Assembly (NCBI RefSeq): GCF_000485595.1
Contig: NW_014577659.1
Span: 1-45,870, forward strand
DNA length: 45,870 nucleotides
DNA from: Priapulus caudatus
Taxonomy: Eukaryota; Priapulida; Priapulimorpha; Priapulimorphida; Priapulidae
Direction of reading: 5' to 3'
The translations under genes and the position numbers were made by a program. The notes under the pieces are model-generated. The model worked only from the letters and a program-made list of their open reading frames with translations, did not search any database and was not told where the DNA came from. Position 1 is the stretch's first letter. Every line of letters begins with the position of its first letter. Positions 32,801-39,022 of the stretch are shown here, piece by piece.

Positions 32801-34996
32801 ACGGGGAGTGGAGGGGGTGATGACAGTAAGTGTGCGGGAGCGACAGACGGCGATGGAGCGGCGACTGAGTGCGGATGCGGTGCGGCAACGAACAGACAGA
32901 CCGCTGACGACACTGCCGCGGCAGACGCGTCGTCTGTGCCGCCGCCAGCAAGCGCAGCCGACGACCTGTACACGACGTACCCGCGCACAAACCGCATGGT
33001 GCGCATAGAGGGTGGCACGTTCACGATGGGCACCGACGCGCCACACTTCCCGCAGGACGGTGAGGGCCCCGCGCGCCGCGTCACCGTCGACGCGTTCTAC
33101 GTCGACGCGTACGAGACGAGCAACGCCGAGTTCGCGCGCTTCGTCGCCGCGACGCGCCACGCCACCGACGCCGAGACGTTCGGCGACTCGTTCGTACTCG
33201 AGGCGCTCATCAGCGAGCGCGTCAAGAGCGACATCACGCAGGCCGTCGCCGCCGCCCCCTGGTGGCTGCCCGTCAAGGGCGCCGACTGGCGGCATCCGGA
33301 GGGCCCCGACTCGGATGTGCGCGGCCGCATGGACCACCCCGCGGTGCACCTGTCGTGGCGCGACGCCGAGAGCTACTGCGCGTGGGCAGGCAAACGGCTG
33401 CCGACGGAGGCCGAGTGGGAGATGGCGTGCCGCGGTGGCCGCGAGAGCCGGCTCTACCCGTGGGGCAACGCGTTCATGCCTCGTGGCGAGCATCGCGCGA
33501 ACACCTGGCAGGGCGAGTTCCCGCAGCACGACTCCGGCGAGGACGGCCATGCGGGCACGGCGCCCGTCGCCGCATACCCGACCAACGCGTACGGCCTGCA
33601 CAACGTCGTCGGTAACGTGTGGGAGTGGACTGCCGACTGGTGGACGACGCGGCACGCGGCGGCCCCCGCGAGCAACCCGCGCGGCCCCGCGACGGGCAGC
33701 GACCGCGTGAAGAAGGGCGGCTCGTACATGTGCACGCGCGAGTACTGCTTCCGCTACCGCTGCGCCGCGCGCAGCCAGAACACGCCCGACAGCTCGGCGG
33801 GGAACCTCGGCGTGCGCTGCGCCGCCGACGCACTACCTGATTACCTCGCGCAGTCCGCCGCCGCCAGGGACGAGCTGTGAGCTCTAAACAGGGGGCGCCA
33901 CTGCCACGTCGTTGGGCTCCAAGCGAGGCAATGAGGGCGCTGCCGCCACATCGTTGGGCTCCGAGCGAGGCAATGAGGGCGCCACCGCCACGTTGTTGGG
34001 CTGCAAGCGAGGCAATGAGGGCGCTACCGCCAGGAAAGATCCGAGAGGCATGTGTGTGTGGGTGTTGCTACCGCACTGTCGGCTTTTTGAGCTACTAGCA
34101 GGGAGAGACACCACGGCATTGCATTAGAAGGGTTGTGAGCCCCTTGGTCTGAGGATGCCCCCTGAGTGTCGGCAGGGAGACTGGCTGCGAGACACGAATA
34201 CAGAGAAAAGTGATCGCTGTTTTTAATCGGTACTTGATTGAGCAGGCATTATTCCACGAGTGAAACGAACAGGAGTTCAGCTTGGATCAGTCTGAATGGT
34301 ATTTTGGTTCAAAATCGATTCGAAATCAGCAGACAGTGAGGGCAGCAGCTGCATGCAGTGGAGAGGTTAAATACACCACAGCTACTGCTGTGCACTTAAC
34401 AAGACATACAATTGTAATTCGATGCATTTGTTTTGTAAGAACCAAATAATTATGGTTGACACCATGCAATGTTCCCATGCAATGACGTCACAATTTATTT
34501 TTACTCTTTTAGATCGAAGCAATAAAATCATCCTTCTAATCTATGACGCTGCGTCTTTAGTGGATATCTTATTACAAACACCTCACATGGGCTAGTACAA
34601 TCAAACAAGCAACTGTCCTAGTTACACTCCATGTAAAAGTTACTAGCACTGAGTTCATGAATAATATTCAATGACAGCAGACTACTGGGTGTGTTGCTCT
34701 TGCATTGTTATCGCATGAGACTGTCACCCAAGTTAAGCACACATGCATCAATGTCACTTATTCACAAGGTGCAGTTTCACTTACTACACCCATGGACACA
34801 GCCGCCTCAAAATCACCAGAGTTAGTAATAATGTGTTATTTTCCACTGCCCATCCCCTGGCTACAAGTTGCTACCAAATCTACTAGGAAGTTCTTACCTC
34901 TATGTCACTGATGACTACAGCCCTTGCGTTCCTGGCATTTTTTATGTTCTTTGATTTCACCAGGGCACTCTTAGGTGGAGGGTGACCATTGCTGAC
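11218..34996 (-). CDS. PEAK1/PRAG1-family scaffold pseudokinase, 21 exons, 5' end missing
   Basis: Twenty-one minus-strand exons (listed separately) sum to 4527 nt, 1508 codons plus TAG, with AG acceptors, GT donors and matching phase at every junction. Residues 1-1110 look disordered. They carry proline motifs ([12 protein letters not shown]), a basic patch ([15 protein letters not shown]), and tyrosines in docking contexts: [44 protein letters not shown]. Residues about 1110-1170 may be the N-terminal helix. Residues 1175-1508 resemble a kinase fold: [12 protein letters not shown] then [29 protein letters not shown] (helix E), NLDSFVLV and LVFLDLD (catalytic-loop and DFG positions), then a C-terminal helical part with [10 protein letters not shown] and [12 protein letters not shown]. 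Family knowledge: PEAK1 and PRAG1 are catalytically dead scaffolds of similar length (about 1400-1750 aa) that dimerise through helices flanking the pseudokinase and recruit SH2/SH3 adaptors in adhesion and motility signalling. No upstream exon or start codon was recognised. The family call is from memory, without a search; the exon chain is stronger than the name. Confidence 0.78.
11838..12065 (-). repeat. 78-bp tandem repeat, three copies, before the last exon
   Basis: GAACAAACATGGCGA starts at 11838, 11916 and 11994, exactly 78 bp apart. On the gene strand the repeat ends about 27 bp upstream of the exon 21 acceptor. Because 78 is a multiple of three and no stop occurs, the exon 21 frame stays open through it, giving 26-residue repeats (IVAMFVRS-type). 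Confidence 0.9.
13314..13373. repeat. Short hairpin around CCTTGGAGTAATCATT
   Basis: GCTATAACCTTGGAGTAATC pairs with GATTACTCCAAGCTATAAT. A related CTAACCTTGGAGTAAACATT sits at 8929-8948. Confidence 0.8.
13872..13955. repeat. Repeat with AGCAAGAGCTAATAAT ends
   Basis: The motif occurs at 13873 and again at 13937 in direct orientation, around palindromic TTAATTAA pieces. It is related to the hairpins at 5664-5777. Confidence 0.65.
14820..14930 (+). repeat. (CA)n microsatellite
   Basis: CA units with ACGC and CGACA interruptions. Confidence 0.93.
15434..15542. repeat. Two hairpins of the ATATCAGGAGTA family
   Basis: The right hairpin (TATCAGGAGTAAGATAATAT with its complement, 15489-15542) is near perfect. 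The left (15434-15490) is a looser version. Related to 5168-5225. Confidence 0.8.
16033..16364. mobile_element. Short inverted-repeat element, family A copy 2
   Basis: Bounded by ACCTCCGCCA (16033) and TGGCGGAGGT (ending 16364), the same ends as 1799-2041. It contains the 17-bp tandem repeat at 16143-16240 and two direct copies of ACATACGCCATACGACTC. Confidence 0.55.
16143..16240 (+). repeat. 17-bp tandem repeat
   Basis: Units of GAGCTCGCTGGCTTGCT, about five copies, some truncated. Confidence 0.93.
16911..17063 (-). CDS. Pseudokinase gene, exon 20, helix E region
   Basis: Acceptor acag, donor CAG|gtagca, phase 0 at both ends. It encodes [18 protein letters not shown] and then [20 protein letters not shown]. 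The latter is the kinase helix-E segment in the form characteristic of PEAK1/PRAG1 (YE-x-x-VC-x-LLLQ). This is the most family-diagnostic part of the gene. Confidence 0.87.
17162..17440 (+). repeat. 13-bp minisatellite in intron 19
   Basis: Units of TATGGTCAGCATG and variants, about 21 copies, in the intron between exons 19 and 20. The Met/Tyr/Gly/Gln/Val frame across it is an artefact. Confidence 0.93.
17613..17744 (-). CDS. Pseudokinase gene, exon 19, N-lobe
   Basis: Acceptor gcag, donor AGG|gtacgc, phase 0 at both ends. It encodes [20 protein letters not shown] and then [18 protein letters not shown]. No VAIK-type lysine is obvious, in keeping with a non-catalytic fold. Confidence 0.82.
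18266..18402 (-). CDS. Pseudokinase gene, exon 18, N-lobe start
   Basis: Acceptor ccag, donor GTG|gtaagc. It encodes [20 protein letters not shown] and then [19 protein letters not shown]. The layout W-x-D-F, a hydrophobic strand and Y-x-x-x-Y-T matches the start of PEAK-family pseudokinase domains. No canonical Gly-rich loop is present. Confidence 0.83.
18720..18904 (+). repeat. (CA)n-rich tract in intron 17
   Basis: CA units with ACGC and ACGT interruptions, immediately next to the exon 17 donor. Confidence 0.92.
18908..19087 (-). CDS. Pseudokinase gene, exon 17, pre-kinase helix
   Basis: Acceptor gcag, donor ACAG|gtgcat. It encodes a basic [11 protein letters not shown], the tyrosine context [10 protein letters not shown], and a helical stretch [20 protein letters not shown]. 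In PEAK-family proteins a helix N-terminal to the pseudokinase takes part in the dimerisation bundle; that role is inferred from position. Confidence 0.78.
19205..19625 (+). repeat. 81-bp tandem repeat, about five copies
   Basis: AATGATAGTCATAGTACGAT recurs at 19301, 19382 and 19463, 81 bp apart, with more degenerate copies either side. It lies in the intron between exons 16 and 17. The 27-residue periodic frames across it are artefacts of a unit divisible by three. Confidence 0.93.
19644..19775 (-). CDS. Pseudokinase gene, exon 16
   Basis: Acceptor acag, donor AACG|gtgtgt. It encodes [20 protein letters not shown] followed by [10 protein letters not shown] and ends in an acidic segment, [11 protein letters not shown]. 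It has predicted helical character just before the kinase-like part. Confidence 0.78.
19888..20410 (+). repeat. Telomere-like and CACACTAACCTTACC minisatellite
   Basis: Degenerate units built from CCCTAACCCTAACACC and ACCTACCACACTAACCTTAC in the intron between exons 15 and 16. CCCTAA units match the animal telomere repeat, but they are interspersed and short. Confidence 0.88.
20437..20604 (-). CDS. Pseudokinase gene, exon 15
   Basis: Acceptor acag, donor ACAG|gtaccc. It encodes [17 protein letters not shown] and [12 protein letters not shown], two more tyrosine docking contexts, then a Ser-rich stretch ending ESNVT. Confidence 0.82.
20655..20775 (+). repeat. Degenerate AATCGTGAGTAAATCGC repeat
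   Basis: About four copies of a 24-28 bp unit just upstream (gene sense) of the exon 15 acceptor. Confidence 0.7.
21165..21311 (-). CDS. Pseudokinase gene, exon 14
   Basis: Acceptor gcag, donor C|gtaaga. It encodes [19 protein letters not shown] and then [20 protein letters not shown], with proline and tyrosine motifs side by side. The phase agrees on both sides. Confidence 0.82.
21625..21730 (-). CDS. Pseudokinase gene, exon 13, SH3-type proline motif
   Basis: Acceptor atag, donor ATTG|gtacag. This donor is the one that keeps the phase with exon 14. It encodes [20 protein letters not shown] and ends SKSEYMNI. It combines a class-II-like SH3 ligand (PPPLPRQ) with a YMN tyrosine motif of the Grb2 SH2 type (inference from the motif only). 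Confidence 0.75.
22239..22450 (-). CDS. Pseudokinase gene, exon 12
   Basis: Acceptor gcag, donor AAG|gtcagt. It encodes [20 protein letters not shown], a Gly-rich stretch, [15 protein letters not shown] and ETLLTK. The Ser-rich basic context suggests phosphorylation sites. No domain recognised. Confidence 0.82.
22944..23180 (+). repeat. About 50-bp tandem repeat in intron 11
   Basis: Five degenerate copies beginning CACCTTCCATnAGyCA and ending ACAACTAAATGT. Confidence 0.82.
23310..23457 (-). CDS. Pseudokinase gene, exon 11
   Basis: Acceptor gcag, donor G|gtaggt. It encodes [20 protein letters not shown] and then [14 protein letters not shown], ending ATVESLD. It directly follows the basic motif of exon 10 and looks more ordered than the rest of the N-terminal region. 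Confidence 0.8.
24002..24128 (-). CDS. Pseudokinase gene, exon 10 with basic motif
   Basis: Acceptor gcag, donor AAG|gtaatg. It encodes [13 protein letters not shown] and ends with the strongly basic [17 protein letters not shown]. That short segment could be an amphipathic membrane- or partner-binding helix (inference). The next intron upstream of it carries a 22-bp minisatellite. Confidence 0.82.
24140..24720 (+). repeat. 22-bp minisatellite in intron 9
   Basis: More than 20 copies of AGAGGTGTATGTGTCAATCGAC with variants, in the intron before exon 10. Cys/Val/Asn/Arg frames across it are artefacts. Confidence 0.95.
25025..25125 (+). mobile_element. Retroposon 3' tail, copy 1
   Basis: TTTATTGCACTGACGGTGAG to an AATTAATAAATTAATAAATA tail. 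It is about 80% the same as 26195-26282, including TTTACCAATGT and GTCTTTAAAT. A conserved 3' end with a short A/T repeat tail is typical of LINE or SINE insertions. Confidence 0.65.
25149..25263 (-). CDS. Pseudokinase gene, exon 9
   Basis: Acceptor tcag, donor AG|gtaggc. It encodes [20 protein letters not shown] and ends SSSMSQFS: low-complexity Pro/Ser linker. Phase is split at both ends and matches its neighbours. Confidence 0.8.
25641..25780 (-). CDS. Pseudokinase gene, exon 8
   Basis: Acceptor gcag, donor AAAG|gtagtg. It completes the split Arg codon from exon 7 and encodes [20 protein letters not shown] and a Ser-rich segment ending INSLDLNK. No domain recognised. Confidence 0.82.
25945..26165 (+). 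repeat. Degenerate minisatellite (CCTCATAGAATAACCACC type)
   Basis: Loose units containing ATGATTCC and CTCAyAGAATAACCA in the intron between exons 7 and 8. Confidence 0.6.
26195..26282 (+). mobile_element. Retroposon 3' tail, copy 2
   Basis: TTATTGCACTAACGATGAGG to a TAAATAAATAAATAA tail; same orientation as copy 1, about 1.1 kb away, in the intron before exon 8. Confidence 0.65.
26328..26758 (-). CDS. Pseudokinase gene, exon 7, 144 codons
   Basis: Acceptor gcag, donor AG|gtgcgt, ends two bases into a codon. It contains the tyrosine motifs [19 protein letters not shown] and KEYFD, and the proline-rich strings PPRVPRK and [13 protein letters not shown]. It is GC-rich compared with the AT-rich introns on either side. 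Confidence 0.85.
26765..26985 (+). repeat. Minisatellite, GGAATGTTCTTGTGTTACGA unit
   Basis: About seven degenerate copies of a roughly 30-bp unit just upstream (gene sense) of the exon 7 acceptor. Confidence 0.82.
27036..27095 (+). repeat. ACGC/CA microsatellite
   Basis: ACGC units flanked by CA units, within intron 6. Confidence 0.9.
27135..27391 (-). CDS. Pseudokinase gene, exon 6
   Basis: Acceptor tcag, donor GAG|gtgagg. It encodes [10 protein letters not shown], an NPYSRV tyrosine context, the proline run [11 protein letters not shown], and [10 protein letters not shown], a likely phosphotyrosine docking motif. All are consistent with an adaptor-binding scaffold. Confidence 0.82.
27711..27867 (-). 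CDS. Pseudokinase gene, exon 5
   Basis: Acceptor gcag, donor G|gtaagt, starts in phase 0 and ends one base into a codon. It encodes [13 protein letters not shown] and ends in the proline-rich string VPPVPPPN. The phase matches exon 6. Confidence 0.82.
28140..28274 (-). CDS. Pseudokinase gene, exon 4, 45 codons
   Basis: Acceptor acag, donor GAA|gtgagt, phase 0 at both ends. It encodes [20 protein letters not shown] followed by TPPPPLA, a short proline-rich motif. The SALVK string recurs from exon 1 (KSALVKSKN), suggesting an old internal repeat or a shared linear motif. Confidence 0.83.
28845..29705 (-). CDS. Pseudokinase gene, exon 3, 287 codons
   Basis: This is the largest exon: acceptor gcag, donor CAG|gtacgt, phase 0 at both ends. 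It starts [21 protein letters not shown] and then becomes Ser/Thr/Ala/Pro-rich low complexity, ending KPADAANEQ. No globular domain is visible. It is the scaffold's disordered region. Confidence 0.85.
30311..30682. mobile_element. Inverted-repeat element, about 370 bp
   Basis: AAAATATTGTTTGTTTGCCC with TCACCCGACC (about 30330-30365) is mirrored by GGTCGGGTGAGGGCAAACAA (30629-30648) and AGATTTTTGTAATTG. It contains poly-T and poly-A runs. It lies in intron 2 of the gene, just downstream of exon 2. No coding capacity. Confidence 0.7.
30710..30805 (-). CDS. Pseudokinase gene, exon 2, 32 codons
   Basis: Acceptor ccag, donor GAG|gtgagt, phase 0 at both ends. It encodes an acidic segment starting [12 protein letters not shown] and ending [11 protein letters not shown]. 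The intron between exon 1 and this exon is 4.1 kb and holds the SUMF1-like gene on the other strand. Confidence 0.8.
31300..31525. mobile_element. Palindromic hairpin element, about 220 bp
   Basis: TTAGGTATCACGAATTAAGTGATGCACAGA-type left arm (from 31313) pairs with the right arm ending CACTTCGTGATACCTAAG (about 31500). The arms are about 90 bp and share CAGATTTCTGTGTATCATCA. Just left of it (31281-31296) is CAGGGAATCGAACTTG, on the minus strand a tRNA T-arm-like B box. Confidence 0.82.
31697..31821 (-). other. Exon-like segment without in-frame ATG
   Basis: An open minus-strand stretch ends [14 protein letters not shown] at a good donor (CAG|gtgaca) in phase 0, which would fit exon 2. There is no AG acceptor in a usable frame upstream and no in-frame ATG. 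It could be an alternative first exon with a non-ATG start, or chance. It is not included in the gene model. Confidence 0.25.
32708..33880 (+). CDS. SUMF1: SUMF1-like formylglycine-generating enzyme, intronless
   Basis: This 390-codon frame encodes the ER enzyme that oxidises the active-site cysteine of sulfatases to C-alpha-formylglycine. Residues 1-28 form a signal peptide. C55 and C57 sit in ECGCG, matching the N-terminal CGC motif of human FGE. The FGE-sulfatase domain runs from about residue 97 ([11 protein letters not shown]) to about 378, with [31 protein letters not shown] and [11 protein letters not shown]. In [16 protein letters not shown] the catalytic pair is C342/C347 with S339. 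C224/C241, C352 and C371 have the same spacing as the human disulfide cysteines. The protein ends ARDEL, an ER-retrieval signal that vertebrate FGE lacks. The start is chosen for its signal peptide and its AAACATGG context. Human SUMF1 has nine exons; this copy has none interrupted, which suggests an ancient retrocopy or intron loss. It is very GC-rich and lies inside an intron of the pseudokinase gene on the opposite strand. Confidence 0.96.
   Translation: MAASTTTVFIVLLSIFCVFVGSGLRCSAESCTGSGGGDDSKCAGATDGDGAATECGCGAATNRQTADDTAAADASSVPPPASAADDLYTTYPRTNRMVRIEGGTFTMGTDAPHFPQDGEGPARRVTVDAFYVDAYETSNAEFARFVAATRHATDAETFGDSFVLEALISERVKSDITQAVAAAPWWLPVKGADWRHPEGPDSDVRGRMDHPAVHLSWRDAESYCAWAGKRLPTEAEWEMACRGGRESRLYPWGNAFMPRGEHRANTWQGEFPQHDSGEDGHAGTAPVAAYPTNAYGLHNVVGNVWEWTADWWTTRHAAAPASNPRGPATGSDRVKKGGSYMCTREYCFRYRCAARSQNTPDSSAGNLGVRCAADALPDYLAQSAAARDEL
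33731..33748 (+). other. FGE redox-active cysteine pair
   Basis: Codons 342 (TGC at 33731) and 347 (TGC at 33746) are the two copper-binding, substrate-oxidising cysteines of the FGE family, in the order SYMC-TREYC. Their presence separates SUMF1 from the inactive paralogue SUMF2. Confidence 0.92.
33898..34035 (+). repeat. 42-bp tandem repeat, three copies, in the SUMF1 3' flank
   Basis: The GAGGCAATGAGG core recurs at 33925, 33967 and 34009, exactly 42 bp apart, starting about 20 bp after the SUMF1 stop. It is probably inside the 3' UTR. Confidence 0.9.
34521..34526 (+). promoter_or_regulatory. Candidate polyadenylation signal of SUMF1
   Basis: AATAAA about 640 bp downstream of the SUMF1 stop codon, the first obvious one found on that strand. 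The position is plausible for a 3' end but no transcript evidence is available. Confidence 0.35.
34898..34996 (-). CDS. Pseudokinase gene, exon 1 (first visible), 33 codons
   Basis: Acceptor ctag, donor GAG|gtaag, phase 0 at both ends. It encodes [17 protein letters not shown] followed by a basic stretch and VVISDIE. It has no ATG that would serve as a clear start, so at least one more upstream exon is expected. A damaged copy lies at 42290-42411 on the plus strand. Confidence 0.75.
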
Positions 34997-34999
34997 CTA

Positions 35000-35949
35000 G
35001 AAACAATAATAAATCAGCATACTCAAAAATGTGGCTGACGTTATGCAGTGACTTCACATCACTGCCCCAGTATGCTTACTTAAATATCTCTTACTTAGGC
35101 CTATGCCTGATAAAAGTCCATAGGTGTAGTACTATCGGTTCATGACAGTAGCCGAAGTATATAGTGTGCCACAATTCCATTTTTCAGGGTTCTGGCTCTT
35201 GGATCACAATATGCACCTCCAAAATGCCTATTTCTTACATCTGCACCGGCCTCCCCAATCTATCCATGCAGAAGCAATTACTGATCAATAGTAATTTTGA
35301 CCCGAAGCAATGTGATGCAAATGAGCAGTGTGCTGGCATTCGGCCTGCCACGCACACAAGCATCGACACGCATACGCTCGTGAAAAACGCGCCCGCGTTC
35401 ATGTATGAATCACACTTATATTAGGGCTGCAGCGAATGACTTCAGGGAGCGGCCAGGCGATTGATCGCGCGCGTGCTACGGTCTGCTATGCTGCGGATTA
35501 ACACGCAGGCACACGAGCCACGGACTAGTTAGTTGCCATATATATATATATATAGTTAGTTAATATATTTAGTTAGTTAGTTGTTCATGGCCAGCGCGAC
35601 AACCACAGAGGCTGGAGCCTCGACACAGAATACCCGGAACCACGGGCAACTTCCGCGGCGAGATCAAAGCAAGCGAGCAACGACGTTAGCGGGGAGGATT
35701 CCGGGCATAATAAGGGCACTGATGGGACATTTCGGCGAGCGGAGGCACCCCCTTTGGGGATGAGCGAGTCCGGTTAGCGGGTGTACCCCCTCAAGGGACG
35801 AGGGTGGGCCCGTTTGTCTCCCAGCAAAAGACCGATCCAGATATGATGAGTTGAGAAGACATCTCATTTCATCACTCCAGTAAAATATCTCCCCCGTTCT
35901 ATTCCTTACTTAATTTATTTTCATCTTTATTCAAAACAACACATTATAT
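35000..35949. other. Upstream flank of exon 1; nature unclear
   Basis: No exon recognised on either strand. It includes an AT run with AGTTAGTTAG units (35540-35582) and a GC-richer block (35580-35870) containing CCCTCAAGGGACGAGGG. The GC block could be a repeat, or promoter and first-exon sequence of the pseudokinase gene. It is duplicated, with insertions, at about 41.13-41.65 kb. Confidence 0.4.
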
Positions 35950-36375
35950 GATATAAGGATAACCATGCACACGCATGTATGTGTGTGTGTGTGTGTGTGT
36001 GCGTGCGTGCGTACGTGCGTGTGTGTGCGAGTGTGTTTATGTGTGTGTGTGTGTGTGTGTGTGTGTGACCTGTGTGTGTCGTGTGTGTGTGTGTGTGCTG
36101 TGTGTGTAGTGTGTGTGTGTGTGTGGTGTCGTGTGTGTGTGTGGTGTGTGTGTACGGGCGTACGTGGTGATGTGTCGAAATAGTGTGGGTGGGTGTTGTG
36201 TGTGTAGCGTGCGCGCTGCGCCGTGTGTGTGTGTGCCGCGCGTGTTGTGCGGGTGTGTGTGTTGGGCGTGCCGTGCGTAGCGCGCAATGTGTGCGTGTGT
36301 GTGTGCTGTTGTTGTGTGTGTGTGTCTGCTTCTGTGGTGAGTGCGTGGCGTTGCGTGGGTGCGTGCGCTGCGTGC
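35950..36375 (+). repeat. GT-rich microsatellite tract, left arm
   Basis: Irregular (GT)n with GTGC variants. It is mirrored by the AC-rich tract at 40.3-40.97 kb and marks the inner edge of the inverted repeat. Long apparent frames of Cys/Val or Thr/His here are repeat artefacts. Confidence 0.9.
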
Positions 36376-37221
36376 GTGCATAACAGACGCGAAGTACACA
36401 CTTGCGCCACAGTTTCGACGCATCTAGCTCCCAGGATATAAAATGTGCGTGATCTCACCCCCAATACAATTTATATATTATAACGGCCAACAATTCTTGT
36501 CGTCAACACTGTGCAATGTTTACTTGCAATCGCAGGCAGGCAATGATGAAACGCGTGCCCGGGTCTGGAACGCCCACCTCACCGATTAATGGCCTTCTTT
36601 GGCAATACCCCGCGTTACGACGGAAATAGCGGACAAATTACACGATGCGCTGTTTGAAATGGGCGGGGAATTATTGGAGCTAGTATGAACGTCGTGCACG
36701 AACACGATGTTCGGCCATTTCTATTTGATAGACTCTTGGTATAATACATGTCGTGTTTATCGTATCGGATGAGCGCGGCGCCACGGGACGTGCGGGAGCG
36801 CGTGTGTGGATTTTTTCATCGATGAGGACACAATTAGACACCGAGCTGGTAACTTAGTTCTCACTGACTGGCCTATGAGGGTTTACCTCAAGAGGAAGCT
36901 TCCCACAGATGTCAATGTTAGATTGACGGAAGCTACAGAGCTAGAGTAATTGCTCAAGCTGGAAATGTAACCGCGGACTTTATTTAACGAACCGAATTAT
37001 ATACTCTTCATATTACTCAAGGATAGTTACAATTACACGCGACGGCAAAGAGAAGCGCAACTGCTCTTTCTAGTTCAAACATTCGCACCACAGCGTTTTA
37101 GACATTCGAGGGCAAGCGCCGAAGGTAATTATGGTTACTCGTGGGATCTCGAGTTTCTTACGCGTGGAATAATCAAATCGCGTTCCTGTTCCAAACCACC
37201 AACAAACAATACATACACCAC

Positions 37222-37249
37222 ACACGCACGCACGCACGCCACGCACGCA

Positions 37250-37316
<67 letters not shown>
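37222..37316 (+). repeat. ACGC then (CA)n microsatellite
   Basis: ACGC units, then a pure CA run of about 48 bp. Confidence 0.95.
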
Positions 37317-37319
<3 letters not shown>

Positions 37320-37817
37320 GAACGGTGCTAGATTGCTGGATAATGACGGATGCTCGTCCGTATTTACTTCTTATGCGCTTAGCTAACTACACCTAATGCA
37401 CAAGTTCGCGTGAGTGTCAGTGTCAGACGCGAGGTAAACTAATGGCCTGTCCTGTACTGTGCACTAAGAAATGCCGCTGCACCCCAATTACACAAAATCG
37501 AGACATAGATATATCTCGCACACTATGGTTAACTTATCAAAGAATTTTGGGCCCGTTGCTAAGCACGAGGCTGATCGCACAAATTTATTATCCCATTCTC
37601 TACATGCTACCTGTGCTAAAAACAGGGTACGGAGAAATAGACACGTAAAAAACTGGCTCATAGGAAATGGGCTTGGATTGGCGACGTCTTAGAAATTTTC
37701 CATTTATTGCACACGGCTCGCTCACACGTGAGAAAATACGTGCGTGTGTATTAAAATGGCTGTGCAATAAAGGCGTATACTTGTTGAAATACGAAGGCCT
37801 GTCATAGTTACGCTCAT

Positions 37818-38129
37818 AGGGTCTATGTCCCCAGCGGTATGCCGGAACGTACCCTGGGTACGGGGGGGGGTTTTTTTTTTCCGGGTATACCGGAACCCGT
37901 ACCCTGACGTCACCTATTTGATATAGTTAGGTAGCGTTTAGGCCACTCGGTTCGGTTAGTTAGGGTTCGCGGACAGTAGGCCGTAGGCGAACTCCCTAGC
38001 ACTCGTTAGTGGAGTAGGCGACGTACGCGTCCGGCATATTAGGATAGTCCAGGGTACGTTCCGGTCACTAAGCCGGGACCGTTACCCAGGGTACGTTCCG
38101 GCCAGTTACCCCGAGGGGACATAGACCCT
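37818..38129. mobile_element. TIR element, about 310 bp (MITE-like)
   Basis: It begins AGGGTCTATGTCCCC and ends with the exact reverse complement, GGGGACATAGACCCT. Inner parts of the arms also pair (GGAACGTACCCTGGGTAC against its complement near 38090). It contains a G run followed by a T run at 37862-37880. No coding capacity. Confidence 0.8.
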
Positions 38130-38804
38130 CTCAGCCAGTATTACCACGCAGCGTCTATGTGTATGTAGATGCGTAAAATCGCTATGTGCCGCTTGCTGTT
38201 ACAGTTATTATAACCATCTAGCTGAAGCTATTTAGATGCTTCGTCCACAGCTAAGATTATGAGAGAGATGTATGCGTAGCTCGTGTTACTAGACGCCACT
38301 CTACTGCATACCTATAGTTTCACCCTATAGCGTGTATAGCTTAGTAGTTATGCCCTATATGAGTGAAGTGACCATCTCTGTGATTACACGTGTGTGGCTA
38401 CTATAGCTAGTCGTGCGCTAGTAATATAAAAGATTGGGCTGGAATTTTAAGGCGCTAGATCGGACGCAACTCACCATACAGCGTCTCGTCGTCGTACGCC
38501 AGCTAGTGCGTGACAGATACCCCTATGTGGAATTCACAGCAGACAGAACTCGTCGAGTTTTGCTAGTAGCTGGTTTGCCCCGTACTCTAACCGGTCCAGC
38601 CAGCCGCGACACGCCTCCGCTGCAATTTAAGGCACGCCCCTCGTATTTTATTATCAACACTGGCAGGAAGAAGAACCGACTAGAAAGCATTCCGGGATGG
38701 GAGGGGAGGCATGGACGTCCCTGGCAGGAACGTCGACTCTAAACACAAGCTATGCTGATCCCCATCAGCAGCAGGCCTGCCAGCAATTCCCCCCTTCCAC
38801 ACAC

Positions 38805-39022
38805 ACAGCACGTACGGCACGCACGCACACGAAACAAACACACACACACACACACACACCACACACACACACACATGCATAGTACTCATGATAGTACTGC
38901 ATACCACACACCACACACACATGACACACACGGACTGCGCGCGCATACACCGCACGCCACGACACGCACGCACGCACGCACGCCCACGCACGCACGCACA
39001 CACACACACACACACACAAACA
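38805..39022 (+). repeat. (CA)n-rich tract
   Basis: CA and ACGC runs separated by CATAGTACTCATGATAGTAC. Both strands show spurious Cys/Val or Thr/His frames. Confidence 0.92.

Noticed and set aside
32795-33710. Frames of 232 and 286 codons overlapping the SUMF1 gene
   Set aside because: Shadow frames of a GC-rich coding exon; only the plus-strand frame at 32708 has the signal peptide and the FGE domain.
35931-36464. Frame of 177 codons rich in His/Thr
   Set aside because: It is a GT/CA microsatellite read in frame.
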